Part shown: in pieces, positions 14,446 through 22,104 of the stretch
Position numbering within the stretch: the first letter of the stretch is position 1
Layout: each line of letters starts with the position of its first letter
NCBI GenBank assembly: GCA_002391525.1
Contig: DGFE01000134.1
Span: 1-22,867 of the forward strand
Direction of reading: 5' to 3'
Source: Competibacteraceae bacterium UBA3908
GTDB taxonomy: Bacteria > Pseudomonadota > Gammaproteobacteria > Competibacterales > Competibacteraceae
DNA length: 22,867 nucleotides
Position numbers and translations under genes: made by a program
The notes under the pieces: generated by a model
What the model was told of the DNA's origin: nothing
The model's input: the letters and a program-made list of their open reading frames with translations, nothing else
Database searches by the model: none

Positions 14446-14463
14446 GCGGCGCGATCCGCCGCG
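14445..14463. promoter_or_regulatory. 7-bp GC inverted repeat next to the direct repeat
   Basis: CGCGGCG (14445-14451), loop CGATC, then CGCCGCG (14457-14463) is a perfect inverted repeat. It shares its first base with the TGAATC repeat. It could form a stable hairpin in either leader RNA or be a second protein site. The rest of 14464-14592 shows only a weaker TCAGCC-N11-GGCTGA inverted repeat at 14508-14530. Confidence 0.45.
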
Positions 14464-14592
14464 GGTGAAGCGTGGGTGGAAATCCGGACCCGATGTTCAG
14501 TATGGATTCAGCCAGTCGTTCCTAGGCTGAGCCGCGTGATGAAAGCCGCGGGAAAGCGCTGCGGGAAAGCGAGCAAATGGGAGTACGTTCAG

Positions 14593-15438
14593 ATGAAGAT
14601 GCGATGGCAAACATGGTGGTGGGTGATATTGATTGTACTGAGTCCGACCGTGGTCTGGGCGCAACGGTTCGGCATCGGCGACGTGGAGGTGGAGGTGATC
14701 AGCGACCGGGGCCGTTCGCTGCCGCAGTACCCACTGCGGCGTGACACCCGACCGGCGGTTTACAGGGCGTATCTGGAGGCGGTGCGCGGCGAGAATTATT
14801 CCGTCCGGATTCGCAACCGCACCAACCAGCGGGTCGGCGTGGTGATCGCGGTGGACGGGCGCAACATTATTTCGGGCGACCGTTCCAACCTTCGTCCAGA
14901 CGAGCGCATGTACGTACTGGGCCCGTATCAGCAGGAAACCTACGAGGGTTGGCGGACCGGCAAGAACCGGGTCAATCGTTTCTATTTCACCGAGGCCGGC
15001 GATTCCTACTCCGGCGCCTGGGGCGATTACTCGGCGATGGGCGTGATCGCGGTGGCGGCATTTCGGGAGCGCGCGTCCTATCAGCCGTGGACCCAGGAAG
15101 GTCCCGGTTTCAGCGATCAGCGTGGCTTGCGGCGCGCGCCGCCGACGGAAGGCGCGCCGGCGGCAGGCGCCTCGCCGCGGATGCAGGCGGAACCCGGCAC
15201 CGGTTATGGCGAGAGCGAGTGGTCGCCGTCCCAGCGTGTGGAGTTCGACCCGGAGCGGCGGCCGTTCGCGCGGTATTTCCTCAAATACGCCTGGCGCGAC
15301 ATGCTGTGCCGCGAGGGGGTGATCGCTTGCGATGGCGGCCGCCGGCCACCCCGCAACCGGTTCTGGGACGAGGATGATGATCGATATGCCCCGCCGCCGC
15401 CCCGCCAGGAGCGTTACAATGGTGAGGATTGGCGGTAG
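14593..15438 (+). CDS. Secreted protein of unknown function, divergent from phoPQ-like operon
   Basis: A 281-residue exported protein. The ATG at 14593 is preferred because GGGAG at 14579-14583 lies 9 bp upstream and a signal peptide (RWQTWWWVILIVLSPTVVWA, cleavage after Ala23) begins at once; the frame is open further upstream but reads as non-native sequence. The mature N-terminal domain (about 24-175) has a beta-rich look with NYSVRIRNRTNQRVGVVIAV and GRNIISGDRS. Similar proteins of unknown function occur in other gammaproteobacteria. A Pro/Ala/Gly linker (about 190-215) precedes a C-terminal segment with two cysteines (MLCREGVIAC) that could form a disulfide. The tail is Arg/Pro/Asp-rich. 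It shares its upstream region with the PepSY-phoP-phoQ operon, so control by that system is plausible. A strong terminator follows. Confidence 0.75.
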   Translation: MKMRWQTWWWVILIVLSPTVVWAQRFGIGDVEVEVISDRGRSLPQYPLRRDTRPAVYRAYLEAVRGENYSVRIRNRTNQRVGVVIAVDGRNIISGDRSNLRPDERMYVLGPYQQETYEGWRTGKNRVNRFYFTEAGDSYSGAWGDYSAMGVIAVAAFRERASYQPWTQEGPGFSDQRGLRRAPPTEGAPAAGASPRMQAEPGTGYGESEWSPSQRVEFDPERRPFARYFLKYAWRDMLCREGVIACDGGRRPPRNRFWDEDDDRYAPPPPRQERYNGEDWR

Positions 15439-15477
15439 GATCATGGCGGCTTGCCGACGCTAGCATCGGTCGAACCG

Positions 15478-15511
15478 TCGCCCTCCTTGGCTCAAGGGGG
15501 GCGATTTTTTT
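15478..15511 (+). terminator. Rho-independent terminator after the secreted-protein gene
   Basis: The stem TCGCCCTCCTTG (15478-15489) pairs with CAAGGGGGGCGA (15493-15504) over 12 bp with one T-G wobble and a 3-nt loop, followed at once by seven T residues (15505-15511). It separates the secreted-protein gene from the GTPase pair, which must therefore have its own promoter or rely on read-through. Confidence 0.9.
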
Positions 15512-15563
15512 GTGACAGAGACGAAATTCCGCGGTGAAAATCGTGGCCGATGGCAGGACACGC

Positions 15564-16778
15564 ATGAAGGATGTGGTCGATTTTTGGCGCCGGTTGCGCG
15601 AGGCGTTGCTGAATCCGCGGGTCGATTCCGCCAGACTGAACGAGGCGCTGCGCGAGGCGCGGGCGCGCCAGCCCTTGCCGGTCTTGTGGTTGCTCGGCAA
15701 GGCGCAGGCCGGCAAGACCTCGATCATTCGCGCCCTGACTGGCAGCGAGACCGCCGAAATCGGCAACGGCTTCCAACCCTGCACCCGAACCGCCCGGTTT
15801 TACGATTTTCCCGCCGAGGCGCCGCTGGCGCGCTTTCTCGACACGCGCGGTCTGGGTGAGGTGGCTTACGATCCCGCCGAGGATATTCGCTATTGCGAGT
15901 CGCAAGCGCATCTGGTGCTGGGCGTGATGAAAGCGGCCGACGTTCGCCAGGATGCGGTGTTCGAGGTGCTGCGCGCGGTGCGGCGGCGTCATCCCGAATG
16001 GCCGGTGCTGATCGCCCAGACCGGTTTGCACGAACTCTATCCGCCCGGCGGCGAGCATATCCTGCCCTATCCTTACGACCGGGGATCGCTCCCGTCCTAC
16101 CTTCCCAACGATCTCGCCCGCGCCCTGTACGGGCAACGCCAGCGGTTGGGCAGATTGCCGGGTTCCGCCCCGTTGGGCTGGGTTCCGCTCGATCTGACCC
16201 TGCCGGAGGATGGCTGGGAGCCGGCGAACTACGGCCTGGACGCGCTGTGGAAGGCCATCGGTGAGGTATCGACGCTGCGGTTGCAGGCGATGCTGCGAGG
16301 CGACGCCGGCGTACGCGACGCCTACGCCCGCGCCGCGCACCCGCACATTGTCGGTCATGCCGTGACCGCCGCCGGGATCGGCGCACTGCCGTTGGTCGAT
16401 CTGGTCGGCGTACCGGCGGTGCAGGCCAGGCTGCTGCACGCTCTCGCCGCGCTGTACGGTCAGACTTGGGATCGGCGTTCGGTCTCCGAATTTCTCGGGT
16501 TGCTGGGCGTGGGGATCGGTGCCGGCTATCTGGCCCGGCTGCTGGGTCGGGAGGTAATCAAGTTCGTGCCGGGCTGGGGTCAGACGGTCGGGGCGGTGTG
16601 GGGCGCGACGGCAAGCGGCGCGACCACCTACGCGCTCGGTAAGGCCGCCGGCTACTATTTCGCCGCCCGGCGGCAGGGCGGTTCGGTGGATTCCGAGGCG
16701 CTGCGCCGGGTTTATGCCGAGGCGCTGACGGCCGGCGCCGACATCCTGAAAGCGACCCCGGAGAATCGCCAATCGTGA
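15564..16778 (+). CDS. GTPase with C-terminal DUF697-like hydrophobic domain
   Basis: A 404-residue P-loop GTPase of uncharacterised type. The G1 loop is GKAQAGKTS at residues 45-53 and the G3 motif is DTRG at 93-96. The expected G4 (N/TKxD) is replaced by AQTGLHE near 151-157, so guanine specificity is uncertain. Residues about 255-365 form a long Gly/Ala-rich hydrophobic region (VTAAGIGALPLVDLVGVPAV, ALYGQTW, VGIGAGYLARLLG) resembling DUF697, as in YcjF. That suggests membrane association. The ATG at 15564 is preferred (AGGA at 15555-15558); an in-frame GTG at 15534 would add ten residues with no ribosome-binding site. Its stop overlaps the start of the next gene by 4 bp, implying co-translation. 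Confidence 0.8.
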   Translation: MKDVVDFWRRLREALLNPRVDSARLNEALREARARQPLPVLWLLGKAQAGKTSIIRALTGSETAEIGNGFQPCTRTARFYDFPAEAPLARFLDTRGLGEVAYDPAEDIRYCESQAHLVLGVMKAADVRQDAVFEVLRAVRRRHPEWPVLIAQTGLHELYPPGGEHILPYPYDRGSLPSYLPNDLARALYGQRQRLGRLPGSAPLGWVPLDLTLPEDGWEPANYGLDALWKAIGEVSTLRLQAMLRGDAGVRDAYARAAHPHIVGHAVTAAGIGALPLVDLVGVPAVQARLLHALAALYGQTWDRRSVSEFLGLLGVGIGAGYLARLLGREVIKFVPGWGQTVGAVWGATASGATTYALGKAAGYYFAARRQGGSVDSEALRRVYAEALTAGADILKATPENRQS

Positions 16779-18298
16779 AAGCCCTGTTCAGCCGGCTCGA
16801 CCGCCTGCGTTTGGTCGCGTTGCTGCTGTGGGCACTGCCGGTCGCTGCGCTGTTGCCGCTCGGCGCGTTCTGGCTGTGGCAAGCCGATTCGCTGCCCTGG
16901 TGGCTGGTCGCGATGGTGGCGTGCAGCGCCGCCGGTTATGGCCTCCAGTATGGATTGCGGCGGCGGGAGCGCCAGTTATTGGCCGGCGCGGCGACCGGTC
17001 CCGATCCGCGCTGGCCGCCGCAAGCCGATGGCGCCTGGACGGCGGTCGAGCGGTTGGCGGAGGAAGCGAAGCCGGAAGAGTGGCCGCTGCACGACGGTGG
17101 TCGGCTCTGGCTGCTCGGCCAGCGGACGCTGGAAATCGTCGCGCGCCATTATCACCCGGAAGTGGAACGGCCATTGCTGGAACTGACCGTGCCGCACACG
17201 CTGCTGATCATCGAACGGGCCAGCCGCGACCTGCGCGCCACGGTCACCGACCGGATTCCTTTCAGCCACCGCCTGACCATTGGCGATCTGCTCCGCGCCT
17301 GGCGCTGGAAGGCGTCCGCCGAGCGGTTGCTGAACGTGTATCGGGCCGGTCGGCTGGTCATCAACCCCGCCGATGCCCTGTTGAGCGAGATTTGGGGTCA
17401 GTTGCGCAATCGCGGTTATGGCGTCGCCTGGACCGAGCTACACCGCTGGCTGTTGCGGGAATACGTGCGCAAGGTCGGTTTCTACGCCATCGAGCTTTAC
17501 AGCGGGCGGCTGACGTTGGCCTCCGCCGAACCGACCGCCCTCTCCCAAGCCGATCTGGACCAGGCCGCCGCCGCGCCGACCGGCGAACCGCTGCGAATCC
17601 TGGTATTGGGCCGGGCCAACGCCGGCAAATCCAGCCTGATCAACGCCCTGTTCGGACAACTGACCGCCGCGACCGACGTGCTGCCCGATACGACGGCGGC
17701 AATGACGCCCTACCGACTGGAACGCGACGGGCTAAACGCGGCGCTGATCTTCGACACGCCCGGCCTGGATACCGAACTGTTCAGCGACCGGGCCTTGTCG
17801 CGGGAAGCCCTGAACGCCGATTTGCTGCTATGGGTCTGCGCCGCGCCGCGCGCCGACCGGCAGGTGGATCGGTTGCGCCTGGATGCCGTGCGCGCCGCGT
17901 ATGCCGCGCGTCCCGAGCGCCGGCCGCCGCCGCTGCTGGTCGCGGTCAGCCATATCGATCAGTTGCGCCCATCCCGCGAATGGCAGCCGCCCTACGATCT
18001 GCGGAATCCGCAGGGTATGAAAGCGGCGAACATCCGCGCGGCGGTAGCGGCGGTGGCGGCGGATCTGGCGGCCCCGCTCGCCGCCGTCATTCCCGTTTGC
18101 CTCGCCGCGGGACGAATCTACAACGTGGACGACGCGCTCTGGGCCGTGATTCTCGAACGGCAGGACGAGGTTAACCGGGCTCGGTTCCTGCGCTGCCTGG
18201 AGGCCCGGAAACGCCGGGAAAACTGGGCGCTGCTGGGTCGGCAACTGCTGAACGCCGGGCGGTGGCTGGCGGAACTGCCGGGGCGGGTGTTGGATTGA
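16775..18298 (+). CDS. Membrane-anchored GTPase, partner of the preceding GTPase
   Basis: A 507-residue protein starting at a GTG inside GTGA, coupled to the upstream stop, with GGAGA at 16760-16764. Two hydrophobic helices lie at about 11-35 (LVALLLWALPVAALLPLGAF) and 42-60 (WWLVAMVACSAAGYGLQYGL), followed by an arginine-rich cytoplasmic edge (LRRRERQ). Residues 75-270 are a helical region with no recognised domain. The Era/dynamin-like GTPase domain follows: G1 at 279-287 (GRANAGKSS), a threonine pair suited to G2 (DTTAAMTP), G3 at 327-330 (DTPG), and SHID at 392-395 as a G4 variant. The C terminus is helical (REN-ALLGRQLLNAGRWL). The architecture suggests an inner-membrane GTPase working with the DUF697 GTPase; the process is unknown. 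Confidence 0.8.
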   Translation: MKALFSRLDRLRLVALLLWALPVAALLPLGAFWLWQADSLPWWLVAMVACSAAGYGLQYGLRRRERQLLAGAATGPDPRWPPQADGAWTAVERLAEEAKPEEWPLHDGGRLWLLGQRTLEIVARHYHPEVERPLLELTVPHTLLIIERASRDLRATVTDRIPFSHRLTIGDLLRAWRWKASAERLLNVYRAGRLVINPADALLSEIWGQLRNRGYGVAWTELHRWLLREYVRKVGFYAIELYSGRLTLASAEPTALSQADLDQAAAAPTGEPLRILVLGRANAGKSSLINALFGQLTAATDVLPDTTAAMTPYRLERDGLNAALIFDTPGLDTELFSDRALSREALNADLLLWVCAAPRADRQVDRLRLDAVRAAYAARPERRPPPLLVAVSHIDQLRPSREWQPPYDLRNPQGMKAANIRAAVAAVAADLAAPLAAVIPVCLAAGRIYNVDDALWAVILERQDEVNRARFLRCLEARKRRENWALLGRQLLNAGRWLAELPGRVLD

Positions 18299-18330
18299 GT
18301 CCGGTTGCGGGCGGCATCTGGGTTCGGGCA

Positions 18331-18345
18331 CGGCCCGCCGGGCCG
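18331..18345. repeat. GC hairpin in the gyrA upstream region
   Basis: CGGCCC-GCC-GGGCCG is a perfect 6-bp inverted repeat with no T-tract after it. It may be the weak end of the GTPase transcript or part of gyrA control. It lies just upstream of the candidate gyrA -10. Confidence 0.45.
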
Positions 18346-18349
18346 CCTG

Positions 18350-18358
18350 TGCTACAAT
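18350..18358 (+). promoter_or_regulatory. Extended -10 promoter element for gyrA
   Basis: TGC-TACAAT is a TGn extended -10 with a good hexamer, 54 bp before the gyrA ATG. No recognisable -35 lies at 17 bp, which the extended -10 can offset. Gyrase gene promoters are commonly controlled by supercoiling through this region, but that is inference here. Confidence 0.55.
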
Positions 18359-18412
18359 TTCTTGCCTGACGACCACGCCGGTGGGCGGGTTTGATACTGA
18401 CAAGGTTCGCGC

Positions 18413-21022
18413 ATGACTGAAATCGCCAAAGAAATTCTCCCGGTCAATCTGGAAGACGAAATGCGGCAGTCCTACCTCGACTACGCCATGAGCGTGATCG
18501 TCGGGCGAGCGTTGCCGGACGTGCGCGATGGCCTCAAACCGGTGCATCGGCGGGCGCTGTTCGCCATGAGCGAGCTGGGCAACGACTGGAACAAGCCCTA
18601 CAAGAAATCCGCCCGCGTGGTCGGCGACGTGATCGGCAAATATCACCCGCACGGCGATACCGCCGTCTACGACACCATCGTCCGCATGGCGCAGCCGTTT
18701 TCCCTGCGCTACATGCTGGTGGACGGGCAGGGAAACTTCGGCAGCATCGACGGCGACGCGCCGGCGGCCATGCGTTATACGGAAGTCCGCATGGCCCGGA
18801 TCGCCCACGAGTTGCTGGCCGACCTCGACAAGGAAACGGTGGATTTCGTCCCCAACTACGACGAATCGGAACGCGAACCCGCCGTCTTTCCGACCCGCCT
18901 GCCCAACCTGCTGGTCAACGGCTCGTCCGGCATCGCCGTCGGCATGGCCACCAACATCCCGCCGCACAATCTCGGCGAGGTGGTGGACGCCTGCATCGCC
19001 CTGATCGACGAACCGGCGCTGACCATCGGCGAACTCATGCGGCATGTTCCGGGACCGGATTTTCCCACCGCCGGCCTGATCCACGGCGTGCGCGGCATCC
19101 GCGATGCGTATGAAACCGGTCGGGGCCGGGTGCAGATGCGCGCCCGCACCGAGATCGAAACCGACGAGGCGCGCAACCGGCAGGCCATCATCGTCACCGA
19201 ACTGCCCTATCAGGTGAACAAGGCCCGGCTGATCGAAAAGATCGCCGAACTGGTCAAGGACAAGAAGATCGAGGGCATCACCGAACTGCGCGACGAATCC
19301 GACAAGGACGGCCTGCGCATCTATATCGAACTGCGGCGGAACGAGAACGCCGAGGTGGTGCTGAACAATCTGTTCCTGCACACGCCTTTGCAAGGCGTGT
19401 TCGGCGTCAACATGGTGGCGCTGGTGGACGGCCAGCCACGCCTGCTCAATCTCAAGCAGGTTTTGGAAGCGTTTCTGGCGCACCGTCGCGAAGTGGTGGT
19501 CCGGCGGACCGTGTTCGAGTTGCGCAAGGCCCGCGAGCGCGCCCATATCGTCGAAGGCCTGGCGGTGGCGCTGGCCAACCTGGATCCGCTGATCGCGCTG
19601 ATCCGCGCCGCCGCCGATCCCGCCGCCGCCCGGGCCGCCCTGCTGGAACGGGTCTGGACGCCGGGCTTGGTCACGGAACTGCTGGCGCGCGCCGGCGCGG
19701 AGGCCTCGCGCCCGGAGGATTTGCCAGTCGGGTTCGGGTTGAGCGAAGCGGGCTACCGACTGTCGGCGGCGCAGGCCCAGGCCATCCTGGACCTGCGGCT
19801 GCACCGGCTGACCGGTCTGGAGCAGCGTAAGCTGCTGGATGAATATCAGGAACTGCTGAGCCAGATTCAGGAACTGCTGGCGATTCTCACCCAGCCGGAA
19901 CGGCTGACGGCGGTGATCCGCGCCGAATTGCTGGAACTGCGCAATCAGTACGGTGACGCCCGCCGCACGGTGATTCTGCCCGACGAGCAGAATCTGAATC
20001 TGGAAGATCTGATCACCGAGGAAACCATGGTGGTCACGCTGTCGCACGCCGGCTACGTCAAATCGCAATCGTTGTCCCTGTACCGGGCGCAACGGCGCGG
20101 TGGGCGCGGTCGGGCGGCAACCACCGTCAAGGAAGAGGATTTCGTGGACAAGCTGTTCATCGCCAGCACTCACGACACCCTGCTCTGCTTCTCCAATCGC
20201 GGCAAGGTGTACTGGAAAAAGGTCTACGAACTGCCGCAGGCGGGCCGGACGGCGCGCGGCAAGCCCATCGTCAATCTGCTGCCGCTGGAAGAGGGCGAGC
20301 GCATCAACGCGGTACTGGCGGTGCGCGAGTTCAGCGACGATCACTACGTGTTCTTCGCCACCGCCAACGGCACGGTCAAGAAAACCCCGTTGTCCGAATA
20401 CTCCCGCCCGCGTCCCAGCGGCATCATCGCCATCGACCTGGATGAAGGCGATCAACTGGTGAATGTGGAGCTGACGCATGGCCAACGCGACATCATGCTG
20501 TTTACCGACGCCGGCAAAGCCGTGCGCTTCGCCGAGACCGAGGTGCGGGACATGGGCCGCTCCGCTCGCGGGGTACGCGGCATTCGCCTGGACGCCGGGC
20601 AGAAGGTTATCGCCCTGGTCGTGGTCGGCGAGGGCGCGGTGCTGACCGTCACTGAAAATGGCTATGGCAAGCGCACGCCGGTCGATGACTATCCCCGCAA
20701 GGGCCGCGGCGGACAGGGCGTGATTTCCATCCAGACCTCCGAGCGCAACGGCCGGGTCATCGGCGCGGTACAGGTGGAAAGCGACCACGAGATCATGCTG
20801 ATCACCGACGGCGGTACGTTGGTGCGAACGCCGGTCGAGGGCATTTCGCTGGTGGGCCGCAACACCCAGGGCGTAAAGCTGATCACCCTGCAGGGGACGG
20901 AAAAGCTGGTCGGAGTCGAGAAGATCGAAAGCATCGGCGAGGTGGATGCCAACGGTGAACTCTCGGCGGACGACGACGGCTCGATGCCGGATGTGGATGA
21001 CTTCGACGGGGAGCCGGTATGA
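18413..21022 (+). CDS. gyrA: DNA gyrase subunit A
   Basis: The breakage-reunion subunit of gyrase (869 residues), which with GyrB introduces negative supercoils. Numbering matches E. coli: the catalytic tyrosine is Tyr122 (AAMRYTEVRM) and the quinolone-resistance region reads HPHGDTAVYD, giving Thr83 and Asp87. Thr83 is wild type in some gammaproteobacteria such as Pseudomonas. The GyrA-box QRRGGRG at 560-566 starts the C-terminal DNA-wrapping beta-pinwheel, confirming gyrase rather than topoisomerase IV. The C terminus is an acidic tail (ADDDGSMPDVDDFDGEPV). AAGG at 18402-18405 precedes the ATG. The stop overlaps the pheA start in ATGA. Confidence 0.98.
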   Translation: MTEIAKEILPVNLEDEMRQSYLDYAMSVIVGRALPDVRDGLKPVHRRALFAMSELGNDWNKPYKKSARVVGDVIGKYHPHGDTAVYDTIVRMAQPFSLRYMLVDGQGNFGSIDGDAPAAMRYTEVRMARIAHELLADLDKETVDFVPNYDESEREPAVFPTRLPNLLVNGSSGIAVGMATNIPPHNLGEVVDACIALIDEPALTIGELMRHVPGPDFPTAGLIHGVRGIRDAYETGRGRVQMRARTEIETDEARNRQAIIVTELPYQVNKARLIEKIAELVKDKKIEGITELRDESDKDGLRIYIELRRNENAEVVLNNLFLHTPLQGVFGVNMVALVDGQPRLLNLKQVLEAFLAHRREVVVRRTVFELRKARERAHIVEGLAVALANLDPLIALIRAAADPAAARAALLERVWTPGLVTELLARAGAEASRPEDLPVGFGLSEAGYRLSAAQAQAILDLRLHRLTGLEQRKLLDEYQELLSQIQELLAILTQPERLTAVIRAELLELRNQYGDARRTVILPDEQNLNLEDLITEETMVVTLSHAGYVKSQSLSLYRAQRRGGRGRAATTVKEEDFVDKLFIASTHDTLLCFSNRGKVYWKKVYELPQAGRTARGKPIVNLLPLEEGERINAVLAVREFSDDHYVFFATANGTVKKTPLSEYSRPRPSGIIAIDLDEGDQLVNVELTHGQRDIMLFTDAGKAVRFAETEVRDMGRSARGVRGIRLDAGQKVIALVVVGEGAVLTVTENGYGKRTPVDDYPRKGRGGQGVISIQTSERNGRVIGAVQVESDHEIMLITDGGTLVRTPVEGISLVGRNTQGVKLITLQGTEKLVGVEKIESIGEVDANGELSADDDGSMPDVDDFDGEPV

Positions 21023-22104
21023 GCGAAGCAGACAACCTGCAGGCGCTGCGCGAACGGATCGATGCACTGGATTGCCAGATTCAAGCGCTGATTTCCGAGC
21101 GGGCGCGCTGCGCGCAGCGGGTGGGCGCGATCAAGCAGGCGACCGGCGCCACCGGCAATTTCTACCGCCCCGAACGCGAGGCGCAGGTGCTGCGGCGGGT
21201 AATCGAGGCCAACCGTGGACCGCTGAGCAACGAGGAGATGGCCCGACTGTTCCGGGAAATCATGTCGGCCTGCCTGGCGCTGGAGGAACCGTTGCGCATC
21301 GCGTTCCTCGGACCGGAAGGCACGTTCACCCAGGCTGCCGCGCTCAAGCATTTCGGCAAGTCGATCCACAGCATCCCGCTGCGGGCCATCGACGAGGTGT
21401 TCCGCGAGGTCGAAGCCGGTTCCGCCGACTATGGGGTGGTGCCGGTGGAGAATTCCACCGAGGGCGTGGTCAATCATACCCTGGACATGTTTCTGCAATC
21501 GCCGTTGCGGATTTGCGGCGAGGTGCAGATGCGCATCAACCACCATCTCATCACCCGCGCGCTCGACCTCAAGGCCGTCCGCCGTGTCTATTCCCACCGG
21601 CAGTCACTGGCGCAATGTCGGGAGTGGCTGGATGTCAACCTGCCGCGAGTGGAGCAGGTCGAAGTGGGCAGCAACGGTGAAGCGGCGCGACGGGTGCGCC
21701 ATGAAGTGGACGCGGCGGCGATTGCCGGCCAGTGCGCGGCCGACATCTACAACTTGCCGACCCTGGTGCGTAACATCGAGGACGAGCCGAACAACACCAC
21801 CCGCTTCCTGATCATCGGCACGCAGCCAATCCAGCCCTCCGGCGACGACAAAACCGCGTTGCTGGTGGCCTCGCTCAATCGGCCCGGCGCGCTATTCAAG
21901 CTGCTGGAACCGTTGGCCCGGTATGACGTGAGCATGAATCGGATCGAGTCGCGACCGTCGCGGCGTGGCATGTGGGATTACGTGTTCTTCATCGACCTCG
22001 ACGGTCATGCCCAGGACGAGCCGGTGGCCAGAGCGCTGACCGAACTGCGCGAGCAGGCCAGCCTGTTCCGGGTGCTGGGATCGTATCCGAAGGGCGTGTT
22101 GTGA
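21019..22104 (+). CDS. pheA: Bifunctional chorismate mutase / prephenate dehydratase (P-protein)
   Basis: A cytoplasmic 361-residue enzyme converting chorismate to prephenate and then phenylpyruvate, the branch to phenylalanine. The AroQ-type mutase occupies about 5-88 (LRERIDALDCQI, with basic residues in ERARCAQRVGAIK). The dehydratase domain spans about 93-268: FLGPEGTF at 96-103, NSTEG at 145-149 and the catalytic TRF at 261-263. The C-terminal ACT domain (278-361) has GALF at 290-293 and ESRPS at 310-314, the phenylalanine-binding motifs of feedback inhibition. GGGGAG at 21008-21013 inside gyrA serves the ATG, and the 4-bp overlap with the gyrA stop suggests coupled translation. In Pseudomonas serC lies between gyrA and pheA; it is absent here. 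Confidence 0.97.
   Translation: MSEADNLQALRERIDALDCQIQALISERARCAQRVGAIKQATGATGNFYRPEREAQVLRRVIEANRGPLSNEEMARLFREIMSACLALEEPLRIAFLGPEGTFTQAAALKHFGKSIHSIPLRAIDEVFREVEAGSADYGVVPVENSTEGVVNHTLDMFLQSPLRICGEVQMRINHHLITRALDLKAVRRVYSHRQSLAQCREWLDVNLPRVEQVEVGSNGEAARRVRHEVDAAAIAGQCAADIYNLPTLVRNIEDEPNNTTRFLIIGTQPIQPSGDDKTALLVASLNRPGALFKLLEPLARYDVSMNRIESRPSRRGMWDYVFFIDLDGHAQDEPVARALTELREQASLFRVLGSYPKGVL

Noticed and set aside
14476..14592. Upstream extension of the secreted protein at 14593
   Set aside because: It would place 39 residues before the signal peptide; the ribosome-binding site GGGAG fits the ATG at 14593.
18413..18673. Thr at GyrA position 83 as a fluoroquinolone-resistance mutation
   Set aside because: Thr83 is the wild-type residue in several gammaproteobacteria such as Pseudomonas, and Asp87 is unchanged.
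17828..21067. Minus-strand open frame of 1079 codons opposite gyrA
   Set aside because: Shadow of gyrA and the GTPase end; low-complexity composition and no recognisable motif.
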